Origin: Methanomicrobia archaeon
GTDB taxonomy: Archaea > Halobacteriota > Bog-38 > Methanoflorentales > Methanoflorentaceae
Direction: 5' to 3'
Length of the DNA: 64,000 nucleotides
Assembly (NCBI GenBank): GCA_015661395.1
Contig: JACWML010000003.1
Span: forward strand, 1-64,000
Made by a program: the position numbers and the translations under genes. Shown in pieces: positions 44,624-52,528 of the stretch; within the stretch, counting starts at the first letter, position 1, and every line of letters starts with the position of its first letter. The notes under the pieces are model-generated. The model was not told the DNA's origin. It ran no database searches and saw nothing but the letters and a program-made list of their open reading frames with translations.

Positions 44624-44969
44624 TCACAAGAAATGCTGCAGCGCCCGTTTGAGACGAGTGTCGTAGATTGTGCTGAAGATTGTCGCTTTGGCTCATGGTT
44701 TTTGTCATGATTGACTCAGATCGCTGATGTGCAGTGACGTTACCGACTCGGCAGGATGCGACTAGATGAAAAGAGCACTGTATTCGGTATCTCATGCGCC
44801 ACTCTGTTTTTTTTGGTTGCGGCTGCTGGATACACGGTACATCTCAAATCTTCTAATCAAACAGTCGAGCAGCATTGTCCTCTGTCGTTCGCGAACGAGA
44901 CTGCAAATAGCGTTTAAGGTTTCTGACTTAGTAAAGAGACCGCAAAAATAGCCAGAGCAGGGGAATGAA
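44624..44969. other. Intergenic region before the CBS genes
   Basis: A 61-codon plus ORF (44766-44951) starting MKRALYSVSHAPLC has no motif or ribosome site and I do not call it. GAGCAGGGG in front of 44970 provides the CBS gene's ribosome site. Nothing else was seen. Confidence 0.4.
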
Positions 44970-45653
44970 ATGCAAGTCGACGATTTAATGAGTGGGCCTG
45001 TATACACAGTTTCACCTGATGATACTGTCAGTCACGTGAAAAACGTGATGCTTAAGCACAAAGTAGGCAGGGTAGTAGTTGCGTATGAGGGGGCTCTTGT
45101 TGGCGTTATCGCCAAATACGACCTCGCGAAGATGCTAGAGTCGTCAGAGGCGGGTTGGCGAAGGAGACATCAAGATCGTGCTCTAGCCAAGACCATAATG
45201 TCTGAGAATCCGCTCACTGCTTCGCCTGAGACGTCACTCGTGAATGCGGCTCAAGAGATGATAGCAAACGGGATCGGCTGCCTCCCGGTAGTAAAAGACG
45301 GCGAACTAGTTGGCATCCTCACTGAGACTGATTTGGTAACATATTTTGCAACCACAGACTCGAGAGTGCAGGTCAAGACTATAATGACCGATTCATTTCT
45401 CACGTGCCACCGTCACCACTCTATCAACCACGTGTTGCGTGACATGGAAACCAACTACGTTTTTCGGACGATCGTTCAGGAAGGGAACGGTTTTCCTGTT
45501 GGCATAATTACACACACCAATCTGACTTTTGCCAAAGAGCCGTTTGTGAGTTCAAAAGACATCGTGATGGTGCGAAAGGCCGAACACGCAGGCGTGCAAA
45601 AAAAATCGATACGTGCGAAAAGTGCTCCAAGTTGCAGAAGACATCATGTCTGA
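44970..45653 (+). CDS. CBS-domain protein, three of four CBS units before a frameshift
   Basis: The protein contains three CBS repeats: DDLMSGPVYTVSPDDTVSHV to VGVIAKYDLAKML, then IMSENPLTASPETS to VGILTETDLVTYF, then IMTDSFLTCHRHHSINHV to PVGIITHTNLTFA. After MVRKAEHAGVQKK the frame runs through AAAAAAAA (45598-45605) and ends in unrelated residues. The fourth CBS repeat is intact in the next frame (45613-45804). CBS pairs bind adenosine nucleotides and act as energy or ligand sensors. The neighbour at 45846 has the same four-repeat plan, so a full-length form was the ancestor. It is broken, mis-sequenced, or made by slippage on the A8 run. Confidence 0.85.
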   Translation: MQVDDLMSGPVYTVSPDDTVSHVKNVMLKHKVGRVVVAYEGALVGVIAKYDLAKMLESSEAGWRRRHQDRALAKTIMSENPLTASPETSLVNAAQEMIANGIGCLPVVKDGELVGILTETDLVTYFATTDSRVQVKTIMTDSFLTCHRHHSINHVLRDMETNYVFRTIVQEGNGFPVGIITHTNLTFAKEPFVSSKDIVMVRKAEHAGVQKKSIRAKSAPSCRRHHV

Positions 45654-45804
45654 GCCGCTCATAACCATCGGCAGTGATTCAAGAGCAGTGGCCGCCGCGC
45701 GATTGATGGTTGCGAAACGTGTAGATGCGCTTCCTGTCGTCAGAGAAGAGTCGGTCGTGGGCGTTATAGCCAAAACCGATATCGTTCAGAGGATGGTAAA
45801 ATAA
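45613..45804 (+). CDS. Fourth CBS unit of the split protein
   Basis: The 63-codon ORF reads VLQVAEDIMSEPLITIGSDS, RAVAAARLMVAKRVDALPVV and VGVIAKTDIVQRMVK, one complete CBS motif. In the same frame upstream it joins to the previous ORF just after the A8 tract (VQK-NRYVRKVLQ when one A is removed), so it is the missing C-terminus of the 44970 protein rather than a gene of its own. The GTG at 45613 has no clear ribosome site. Confidence 0.8.
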   Translation: MRKVLQVAEDIMSEPLITIGSDSRAVAAARLMVAKRVDALPVVREESVVGVIAKTDIVQRMVK

Positions 45805-45845
45805 GGTGGCTGCCTGTTTGGTTTGATGAACGACGGGAGTAACTA

Positions 45846-46634
45846 ATGCGATTCGACAACAACGTCGCAATCACAGCATCAGATCTAGCTGCGCGGGCGT
45901 ACGCCATCGATAAAACTGATCGAATATCCCACGCCCTCGATCTCATGGAAAAACACAAAGTCAATCAACTGCTCGTCACAAACGAAGGGGAGATCGTCGG
46001 CGTTTTAACGAAAAAAGGGATTGCACGCACACTGGGGGCGAGTGGCGACGTTATTAAGCCCGCTTCATCACTTCACGTGACCAAGGCAGTAGATGAAACT
46101 TTCACCACCGTAAGCGGCGCACTGACTACCGGCGAGATCAACCTCTTGATGAAATCTTCCGAGGTATTGGTCGTCGTCTGTGAGCAATCTACAAGGTGGA
46201 TAACGTTTAACGAGATCGTCAAAGCCAGCAGACCAGTCGGATCTGCAGGTGAAATCATGGATCCGCCCGTAACGTGTTCGTCGTTTGACCGAGTAACCCA
46301 CGTAACGCGAAGGATGATCGACGAAGATGCGTGGTGGATGGCGGTCGTTGAGGACAGTAAGCTCGTTGGCATTATAACAGAGAATGACATCGCGAAGGCA
46401 ATGAGCCAATTTAGAGATGTAGTGAAGTCTCACTATCAAGATTCACGGGTGAGGAGACTCGTCGTCGATGATATTATGGTCACTGACGTCGCATTTGTGA
46501 GAACTAGTACCCCGTGCGGTGAAGCGGTAGATCTAATGCTGAAACACGACGTGGAGGGTGTGCCTGTCTTTGATCAAATGGATGCGATGGTCGGCATGAT
46601 TACTCAAAATACTATACTTCGCAAGCTTGAATGA
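45846..46634 (+). CDS. Four-CBS-domain protein
   Basis: This 262-residue protein is made entirely of CBS repeats: AYAIDKTDRISHALDLMEKH to VGVLTKKGIARTL; a divergent second unit (AVDETFTTVSGALTTGEINL to WITFNEIVK); EIMDPPVTCSSFDRVTHVTR to VGIITENDIAKAM; and DIMVTDVAFVRTSTPCGEAV to VGMITQNTILRKL. It forms a tandem pair with the frameshifted CBS gene upstream (41 bp gap, same strand). Such pairs are common in methanogens and may sense adenylates or SAM. There is no catalytic domain and no transmembrane segment. Confidence 0.92.
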   Translation: MRFDNNVAITASDLAARAYAIDKTDRISHALDLMEKHKVNQLLVTNEGEIVGVLTKKGIARTLGASGDVIKPASSLHVTKAVDETFTTVSGALTTGEINLLMKSSEVLVVVCEQSTRWITFNEIVKASRPVGSAGEIMDPPVTCSSFDRVTHVTRRMIDEDAWWMAVVEDSKLVGIITENDIAKAMSQFRDVVKSHYQDSRVRRLVVDDIMVTDVAFVRTSTPCGEAVDLMLKHDVEGVPVFDQMDAMVGMITQNTILRKLE

Positions 46635-46688
46635 TGCGAGATCAGCAACAGCCCTGCAGGCTGTCCCGCTTAACAAAGGCGCTGTCTG

Positions 46689-47747
46689 CTACCTCGGCGT
46701 GATGCCACCCGTACAGTCGATTACTGCTGGGCCTCCGACCTCGCCACTGATCTTGAACCGACAGCCGGCCAACATCTCAGTCACCTCTACCGCAGTAACG
46801 GTGTGAAGCGTCAGCTCGCTTATTGCAATTCTGGAATGTTCCTCTGCTAGCGCCAGCCAGATAACCAACTGGTCGCCCAGATGCACATCGAACGGTGCCC
46901 ATTTCGACAATTGCATTAGAAGCCGCGCTGCCGCCTCTCGTCCAACGAGCTCAGCAGGCTTACCTCGCGCGCCTAAAGCATCCCCTGCTAATCTACCTCC
47001 AGTTGACGTGTCCGCCCAGAGCACGATGCCGCTTCCAGTAGATGCGTTTTTTTCTCTCTGGTCAGAATCTCGCTCGATGCTTACATTTGGATAGCCCGCG
47101 CGCGTGCAGCTTTGTGTTGCTGCTTTCGCTTGGCGTTCTGCGACGTGAGCTGGGAGATTGCGCGAGTGTGATATCCCTCTGATATCTCGTAGAGATCCCA
47201 TGCTGATGACATTAATAGCAGTTAGTCTTTCTACCGGCGTCACGACGACCTTTATGACCCCCCCGCCGCGAGGATAGAACCCCCTCTTCACGAGGCGTAA
47301 TTCGTAGAGAAATCCCATGCTAGCTAGTACAGGATTTAAGACATTGATCACGTAGTCGACTTGCGGTGCCAAGGGATTGTTTGTGCCACCGATAAGGGTA
47401 ACAGATGAAGGTTGATCGGCGAAAGCGAGCACGGGCAGAAGTGCTTGCAGTATGAGCGTAGTACTGCCGGCCGTTTTCGCATCAAAGCTATAAATCCCGC
47501 CGCGCCTCCGTCCTGGAACGAAAGTTACTTCAGACGAGCCAAGCCTGAGCCCGCCCACCTTCGCGTTTGCGACCTCCGCTAAGGCTCGCATCGCCGTTAA
47601 ATGTTGAGGTCGCAGTCCAGGGTTTGCCCGGTTGACCCTCACGTTCTTGATTGCAACGGACTCGCCCGCCAAGGCTGAAAGCGCCAAGCAAACGCGCAGC
47701 ACTTGCCCACCCCCCTCGCCCACGCCGCCGTCAATTTTGATCATCAA
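46689..47747 (-). CDS. rtcA: RNA 3'-terminal phosphate cyclase
   Basis: RtcA converts RNA 3'-phosphates to 2',3'-cyclic phosphates with ATP. The 352-residue protein begins KIDGGVGEGGGQVLRVCLAL, the family signature, followed by IKNVRVNRANPGLRPQHLTA and GSTTLILQALLPVLAFADQP. The adenylated histidine region is near the C-terminus: APFDVHLGDQLVIWLALAEE. GFYPRGGGVIKVVVTPVE is also conserved. The length is normal for archaeal RtcA. It is convergent with the CBS genes; about 630 bp separate it from moaE. Confidence 0.96.
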   Translation of the reverse strand: MMIKIDGGVGEGGGQVLRVCLALSALAGESVAIKNVRVNRANPGLRPQHLTAMRALAEVANAKVGGLRLGSSEVTFVPGRRRGGIYSFDAKTAGSTTLILQALLPVLAFADQPSSVTLIGGTNNPLAPQVDYVINVLNPVLASMGFLYELRLVKRGFYPRGGGVIKVVVTPVERLTAINVISMGSLRDIRGISHSRNLPAHVAERQAKAATQSCTRAGYPNVSIERDSDQREKNASTGSGIVLWADTSTGGRLAGDALGARGKPAELVGREAAARLLMQLSKWAPFDVHLGDQLVIWLALAEEHSRIAISELTLHTVTAVEVTEMLAGCRFKISGEVGGPAVIDCTGGITPR

Positions 47748-47979
47748 TATTTACGTAAGCTGAAAATATGAAAAACTGCTGGTGATTTGCAACTCGCGGA
47801 ACGTGAATCTCAAATCGATCAGCATCGACTCAACAAATCGCTGGCGGTGGGTGCAGATTGCAGCGGGAGTTGTCGTGTAGTAAGCCGCCAAGCAAGTATT
47901 ATTTAGTACTTGGTCCTTCTACTACTACCCGAGTTTTGACTGCAGCGCGTATAGCAGTCGATTGTTGTGGGGGCACAGC
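47748..47979. other. Promoter region of rtcA and of a small zinc-finger ORF
   Basis: No gene. A short inverted repeat CAAGTA / TACTTG lies at about 47894-47913. Its role is unclear. Confidence 0.35.
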
Positions 47980-48126
47980 ATGGGACGACAGGACACGACT
48001 ACAGTTTGTAAACTTTGTCAGCGCAGCTTCGAAAAGTCAGAAGTAGGTCGAATCAAAATCCTAAGACGCGAAAAAAAAGGAGAAAGCGCTCTCTGGATCT
48101 GCTCTCACTGTGCAGGGCGAATTAAG
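47980..48126 (+). CDS. Small protein with two CxxC motifs (zinc-finger-like)
   Basis: This 48-codon ORF is too short for the track. It reads MGRQDTTTVCKLCQRSFEKS, then EVGRIKILRREKKGESALWI, then CSHCAGRN. Two CxxC knuckles flank a basic segment, the layout of a small archaeal zinc-binding protein that could bind nucleic acid. A GGGGG tract about 6 bases before the ATG can serve as a ribosome site. It contains an A8 run (48071-48078) like the one that splits the CBS gene, but the frame across it is open. No neighbour in operon; conservation would need a homology search. Confidence 0.5.
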
Positions 48127-48393
48127 TTCGTAGAGCACTGAGGCGCTGAGTGTCCTCCGGCGCAAGTCAAGGCAAGCTAGTCTTATGCACGTCTGCCGTG
48201 AGCAGGTGGAGGGACCGGGTCTGCGTTTTTTTGTCCCCACGCATGGCGACCTAAATCAGTTTTTGGCCGACCTGTCTAAGCTCTTCGGACAGCGTAACGA
48301 GGGCGCTAGCGTGCTCTCTGATGGCATTAATGAGCTCAGCTCGGTTGGCTGCGATCAATATGTATTTATGTCCTTGTTGTGTTCTATGAGCAT
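48127..48393. other. Intergenic, possible antisense helical peptide
   Basis: On the minus strand a frame ending at 48251 reads LIAANRAELINAIREHASAL and VTLSEELRQVGQKLI, a regular amphipathic helix, from a TTG near 48358 or a GTG at 48409. It looks more protein-like than the 70-codon plus ORF in the track, but there is no independent support for either. Confidence 0.3.
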
Positions 48394-49149
48394 GTGAGGG
48401 TTGTTTCACTCACAGGTGAAGAAAAACAGCGTGAGCGGTTCCTCGCTGAACTTGCTCGTCGCTACAAGGTGGCGTCGCTCCGCGAGGAACACAAGGCTAA
48501 GCCGGCGTCATTCACGAGAAAAGACGCAAGCGACCTGCTTTCGATACAGTCACCCACGAGATACGTTCTGACGCAGCGCGCTATTGATGCAAATGAGATC
48601 GCACGAGAGCTCGATCAGTTAGCGGAACGAGAAGACCTTGATTTTGCTATTGTTGTCGGCAGCGCTCTTGCATCAAGAATTGCATCCTTTTACGAGGTTT
48701 ACGAGGCGCGGTTAGAGCCTTCTGTGAACTTCGAACAACAGTTCGAGTCGCTTGCGACTGCACCGGAATGGATAACGCTCGGTGCACTCGTAAGAGCCGT
48801 GCGCGCACATCCTGATATTCACAAAGCAGGAGCGATACTCACGTTCACCGGAGTTGTCCGCGGAGAGGCTTTAGCCCTTGAATTTGACATCTACGAAGGA
48901 GAAGCCCAGCAGCGAATTTCTTCAATCGCGCGCGATTTGACGGCAATAGAGGGCATAGTCGATGCAAAGATATACCACAAATCAGGCCGTGTCAATAGAG
49001 GCGAAGACATCGTGTACATCGTCGTTGCGGCGGCACATCGACAAGAGGGCTTTAAGGCACTAAGGGATGCAATAGAACGCATCAAGAAAGAAGTTCCCAT
49101 TTGGAAAAAGGAACTTACTGAACGGGGTGACAAATGGGTAGGAATATGA
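48394..49149 (+). CDS. moaE: Molybdopterin synthase large subunit MoaE with degenerate MobB-like N-terminus
   Basis: The C-terminal 140 residues are MoaE, which inserts dithiolene sulfur into precursor Z: GAILTFTGVVRGEALAL, KIYHKSGRVNRGEDIVYIVV, AAAHRQEGFKALRDAIERIK, and the active-site lysine in KKEVPIWKKE. The first 115 residues resemble MobB (VRVVSLTGEEKQRERFLAEL, DLDFAIVVGSALAS) but lack the P-loop G-x4-GK[ST], so GTP binding is improbable. MobB-MoaE fusions are known from archaea. I chose the GTG at 48394; the track start at 48379 (TTG) adds MFYEH. No moaD or moeA is in this window. Confidence 0.9.
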   Translation: MRVVSLTGEEKQRERFLAELARRYKVASLREEHKAKPASFTRKDASDLLSIQSPTRYVLTQRAIDANEIARELDQLAEREDLDFAIVVGSALASRIASFYEVYEARLEPSVNFEQQFESLATAPEWITLGALVRAVRAHPDIHKAGAILTFTGVVRGEALALEFDIYEGEAQQRISSIARDLTAIEGIVDAKIYHKSGRVNRGEDIVYIVVAAAHRQEGFKALRDAIERIKKEVPIWKKELTERGDKWVGI

Positions 49150-49192
49150 GTGCGGCACTTATTCTTTCTACAGGACGTCGAGGGGTCTCATC

Positions 49193-50515
49193 ATGAGGCT
49201 TTTTGGAACGAACGGTGTGCGGGGGATAGTAAACCATGATGTTACTGCAGAGCTCGCCCTGCGGCTGGCGATGAGCTTAGGAACACTTACGAGGGGCACT
49301 GTGGCGGTCGGACAGGATACGCGCGTGTCCGGTAGTATGCTCAGTCACGCGGCCATCGCGGGACTGCTCGCAACGGGTTGCAAGGTCATAAATCTCGGCA
49401 TAGCGCCGACTCCTGCGGTGCAGTACTTCGTGCGCGACAACGCCGACGCGGGAATCGTGATCACCGCATCGCACAATCCGCGCGAATATAATGGGCTAAA
49501 ACTGATCGCAGGAGATGGAACGGAATTCGCAAGTGAAGGAGAACTTGCTGTTGAAGACGTATATTTCAAAGGTGGTCTGAGGCTTGCTGACTGGCGCGAG
49601 ACCGGTGAACTTTCGGACACTAACGTGATACCCGCTTACATGAAGGGTATTATGGGAAAGGTGAACGCCCCGGACATTAAAAAGCGCGGGTTCGTTGTGG
49701 CCGTCGATACCGGCTCTGGGGCGGGTAGCATTGTTACGCCCTTCTTGCTGAGCAAGCTCAACTGCAAAGTCACCACGATTAATGCGCAGATCGACGGCAC
49801 CTTCCCGAGTAGAAATCCAGAACCGACAGAGGACGTGCTCACCGATCTTGGAAAGATCGTCATGTCGAACGGCGCCGATTTGGGCGTTGCACACGACGGA
49901 GATGCCGATAGAGCGGTTTTTATCGACGAGAAAGGAAATTTCGTCAATGAAGACGTACTACTTGCAATTATCGTCAAGCACGTTCTCTCTAAGAAAGTAG
50001 GTCCCGTCGTCACACCCGTCAGCTCATCGCAGCGGATAGCGGACGTGGCTGAAGCAGCCGGCGCTCACGTCATATGGACTCCTGTGGGGAGCATCTACGT
50101 CGCGAGGATGATGATGCAAGTGAATGCTGTGATAGGGGGAGAAGGCAACGGAGGTATCATCTTCCCTGAACATCAATACTGTCGAGATGGGGCGATGACG
50201 GTAGCGAAGGTACTTGAGATAATGACCGAGCGTCGCAAGAAAATCTCTGAGCTCGTCAAAGAAATTCCCAAACGATATATGGACAAGACGAAAGTCACCT
50301 GTCGCGATCGGGATGCAACAATGCAACAAATTCGTTCATCTGTCGAAGGAAACATCGACACAACCGATGGCGTAAAGATTTGGTATGACGACGGTTGGCT
50401 ACTGATACGCCCCTCTGGGACTGAGCCAATCATCCGAATTTTTGTCGAAGCTGAAACGAAGCGAAGAGCCAGAGACCTCCTAGAAGCGGGTAAGCAACTG
50501 ACCAAAGGCTGCTGA
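49193..50515 (+). CDS. glmM: Phosphoglucosamine mutase / phosphohexomutase
   Basis: This 440-residue alpha-D-phosphohexomutase contains MRLFGTNGVRGI at the start, the phosphoserine loop ITASHNPREYNGLKLI, the metal loop VAHDGDADRAVFIDEKG, the sugar-binding loop VIGGEGNGGIIFPEH and the phosphate site LIRPSGTEPIIRIFVEA. The GEGNGG loop is the archaeal GlmM form, so glucosamine-6-P to glucosamine-1-P is the likely reaction, feeding UDP-GlcNAc for surface glycans. It lies 40 bases upstream of the nucleotide-sugar epimerase on the same strand, which supports a sugar-activation role. Confidence 0.92.
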   Translation: MRLFGTNGVRGIVNHDVTAELALRLAMSLGTLTRGTVAVGQDTRVSGSMLSHAAIAGLLATGCKVINLGIAPTPAVQYFVRDNADAGIVITASHNPREYNGLKLIAGDGTEFASEGELAVEDVYFKGGLRLADWRETGELSDTNVIPAYMKGIMGKVNAPDIKKRGFVVAVDTGSGAGSIVTPFLLSKLNCKVTTINAQIDGTFPSRNPEPTEDVLTDLGKIVMSNGADLGVAHDGDADRAVFIDEKGNFVNEDVLLAIIVKHVLSKKVGPVVTPVSSSQRIADVAEAAGAHVIWTPVGSIYVARMMMQVNAVIGGEGNGGIIFPEHQYCRDGAMTVAKVLEIMTERRKKISELVKEIPKRYMDKTKVTCRDRDATMQQIRSSVEGNIDTTDGVKIWYDDGWLLIRPSGTEPIIRIFVEAETKRRARDLLEAGKQLTKGC

Positions 50516-50555
50516 TGTTAGAGCACATAAATCGAATTATCTGGTCCGGTGAGAC

Positions 50556-51503
50556 ATGAGCGTGGAGGAGGTTTTGATTCTTGATGCGGAGGCCGAAGCA
50601 CACGAACGTAGTATAGAGTTGTTTGTGACGGGTTGCAGTGGGTTTATCGGTACCCACTTGGTCGGTCGTCTCTTAAGTAACGGACACATCGTCACTGGCT
50701 ACGATTTAGTCCAGCCGCAGTACGCTCACCCAAATTTTGAGTTTATAGAAGGGGATATCCTCGATTTGGAGAGACTCCAGGCAAGTATCGTCAAACCTGA
50801 CGGCATCTTTCATCTCGCAGCGCAAACTAAGGTGCCTGATTCGACGCGAGATCCGGCTTACGACTTCTGCGTCAACGCGCAAGGCACGTTCAACGTCTTG
50901 TCTTGCGCCTCGGACGCTCGGTTCATTTATGCCTCGACGAGTACAGTCTACGGAACCGCTTCCGTCCCGACCACAGAAGCTCATCCTCTACGTCCTGTAT
51001 CCTTTTACGGCGCTTCCAAAGCTGCTGGCGAGCTTTGTTGTTCTGCATTTAACGGCATTTTGGGACTGCCTACGATCTCTCTTCGTCTTTATAATGTCTA
51101 TGGACCAGGGAATGCCAAAGGCGTCATGTACGACCTCATAAGGAAGCTGCAGAGGGATGGTACCACCCTTGAAATCCTCGGCACAGGACTCCAGAAGAAA
51201 GATTACGTGTATATAGATGACGCGATTGACGCCTTCGTACTTGCATATGATAAAGGTATCCCGGGCGAGGCGTACAACATAGGCAGCGGGAGCGCCACCA
51301 CTGTCAACGAGATTGCCGTACTAATCTGCGAGTTGATGGCCCTGCGTCCCGACGTCTATCGCACTGGCGGCAAGTCTTGGGAAGGCGACATTGAGTCAAC
51401 GCAGGCTGACGTATCGCTTTTTGCCTCGTTTGGCTGGGAGCCTAAAATCGATATAAAAACGGGCTTACAGCACCTTTATAAGTGGATTCAGGATCAACAG
51501 TGA
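50556..51503 (+). CDS. NAD-dependent nucleotide-sugar epimerase/dehydratase
   Basis: This 315-residue extended short-chain dehydrogenase has the Rossmann motif LFVTGCSGFIGTHLVGRLLS (TGxxGFIG), GDILDLERLQASIV, GIFHLAAQTKVPDST, the catalytic YGASKAAGELCCSAF (Y-x3-K), and RLYNVYGPGN. It is most like UDP-glucose 4-epimerase / WbpP-type enzymes that make UDP-Gal, UDP-GalNAc or related donors. About 18 residues in front of the first strand (EEVLILDAEAEAHERS) are not part of the family, so a start further in is possible. It is probably co-transcribed with glmM. Confidence 0.88.
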   Translation: MSVEEVLILDAEAEAHERSIELFVTGCSGFIGTHLVGRLLSNGHIVTGYDLVQPQYAHPNFEFIEGDILDLERLQASIVKPDGIFHLAAQTKVPDSTRDPAYDFCVNAQGTFNVLSCASDARFIYASTSTVYGTASVPTTEAHPLRPVSFYGASKAAGELCCSAFNGILGLPTISLRLYNVYGPGNAKGVMYDLIRKLQRDGTTLEILGTGLQKKDYVYIDDAIDAFVLAYDKGIPGEAYNIGSGSATTVNEIAVLICELMALRPDVYRTGGKSWEGDIESTQADVSLFASFGWEPKIDIKTGLQHLYKWIQDQQ

Positions 51504-51555
51504 CGAGCACCACGCACATAGCTTTGGCGCCGCAATCTGTGCTCGCACAGCTCTA

Positions 51556-51600
51556 GGGTGAAAAGAAATAAAGGGGCGAGTCCAGTCGAGTGCTACACCC
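51556..51600 (-). terminator. Hairpin plus T-tract after the first fasciclin gene
   Basis: On the minus strand GGGTGTAGCACTCGACTGGA is followed by CTCGCCCC and TTTATTTCTTTT. The same hairpin/T-tract block follows each of the three PGF-CTERM genes 20-25 bp after the stop. This copy has the weakest stem. Confidence 0.6.
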
Positions 51601-51623
51601 GCCTACATATACAGCTTAGAAGC

Positions 51624-52268
51624 TTACTTCCTGCGCCGCATCACTAAATACGCAACAGCCAACAACCCGGCTACCGCGTACACCGCCTCAAAGCCCGGCA
51701 AGCCAAGGAATCCTCCGCTCGCTGTTGGTGACGCCGTCGTTGTTACTGACGGTGGTACTAATACGCTGTCGATGATGTGAATTACGCCGTTTGTCGCATT
51801 AATATCCGCTTTGGTTACCGTCGCGTTGCCAACCATTATTGTTGTGCCACTGACGGAGTAGGGTAGGGACAAACCGTTGACCGTTGTGAGTGTGCCACTA
51901 CCGGTGAAGTTGTTCGCGAGCAGCTTCGCGGGGATGACGTGATAAAGCAACAAGGTCGTTAGCGCCGTTGAGTTATTTTGCAAATTCGCGAGAGTGGATG
52001 CGTTAACCTTGGCAAAAGCAGCGTTGTCGGGTGCGAAGAGTGTGTAGTTACCCGGGCCGCTCAACACATCGGTAAGATTTGTCTTCTTCAGTAGGCTTAC
52101 AAGCGTTGTTAAGTTAGTGTTGTTCTCTGTAATTTGTGCTATAGTCTGGGTAGGTTTTGCCGCCGCATTCGTGGTCTGCGTTTGCGCAAAAGCAACACTC
52201 GACCCTCCAACGATTGAAAGGATCACTGCGGTTGCCACCATAGCAGAAAAGAGCTTCTTACTGACCAT
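51624..52268 (-). CDS. Fasciclin-domain surface protein with PGF-CTERM anchor
   Basis: This 214-residue protein has a signal peptide (KKLFSAMVATAVILSIVGGS), one fasciclin domain (residues 45-170: NLTTLVSLLKKTNLTDVLSG, YTLFAPDNAAFAKVNAST, LLLYHVIPAKLL, ADINATNGVIHIIDSVLVPP) and a C-terminal GGFLGLPGFEAVYAVAGLL followed by RRRK. The last part is a PGF-CTERM sorting signal, expected to be cut by archaeosortase and replaced by a lipid. Fasciclin domains mediate adhesion. Promoter: AAGTTTATTG 53 bp upstream. It is one of three tandem copies with near-identical ends. Confidence 0.93.
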   Translation of the reverse strand: MVSKKLFSAMVATAVILSIVGGSSVAFAQTQTTNAAAKPTQTIAQITENNTNLTTLVSLLKKTNLTDVLSGPGNYTLFAPDNAAFAKVNASTLANLQNNSTALTTLLLYHVIPAKLLANNFTGSGTLTTVNGLSLPYSVSGTTIMVGNATVTKADINATNGVIHIIDSVLVPPSVTTTASPTASGGFLGLPGFEAVYAVAGLLAVAYLVMRRRK

Positions 52269-52320
52269 TTTTCACCTCTAAATTGACTTAGGCTTTCTTT
52301 GACGTATGACTTCACATAGG

Positions 52321-52333
52321 CAATAAACTTTGC
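52321..52333 (-). promoter_or_regulatory. TATA-type promoter of the first fasciclin gene
   Basis: GCAAAGTTTATTG on the minus strand begins 53-65 bp before the start codon. The same block, with the flanking TGTGAA..., recurs before the next two PGF-CTERM genes. Confidence 0.6.
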
Positions 52334-52343
52334 TTTTTCTCCA

Positions 52344-52434
52344 CTAGCTACGCCGCATCACCAAATACGCAACAACCAACAGCCCTGCTACCGCGGACAG
52401 CGCCTCAAAGCTTGGGAGCTGAGGAACCCTCCCG
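52344..52434 (-). pseudogene. Remnant PGF-CTERM tail of a fourth gene
   Basis: The minus strand codes for FEALSAVAGLLVVAYLVMRR then TAG, and slightly upstream, one frame away, for TTGGFL. This is the PGF-CTERM tail of the neighbouring genes with a small deletion that removes GLPG and shifts the frame. Only the 3' end is left, wedged between the terminator of the middle gene and the promoter of the first. Confidence 0.8.
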
Positions 52435-52464
52435 TGGTCGGCACTGAGCAGTCTCTCGAATAAG

Positions 52465-52508
52465 GGAAGAAAAAAATAAAGGCGAGTCCAGCAAAGAGCT
52501 AGACTCAC
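52465..52508 (-). terminator. Hairpin plus T-tract after the middle PGF-CTERM gene
   Basis: GAGTC and GACTC pair across TAGCTCTTTGCTG (inner AGC/GCT pairing), followed on the minus strand by GCCTTTATTTTTTTC. This is the form of an intrinsic terminator. It begins about 20 bp after the stop codon. Confidence 0.7.
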
Positions 52509-52528
52509 GACGGACTGTGCCTAGAGCG

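Noticed and set aside
44766-44951. 61-codon ORF MKRALYSVSH...
   Set aside because: No ribosome site, no domain, overlapped by another frame; not called.
48185-48397. 70-codon plus ORF before moaE
   Set aside because: No family features; the opposite strand codes for a more regular helix, itself unproven.
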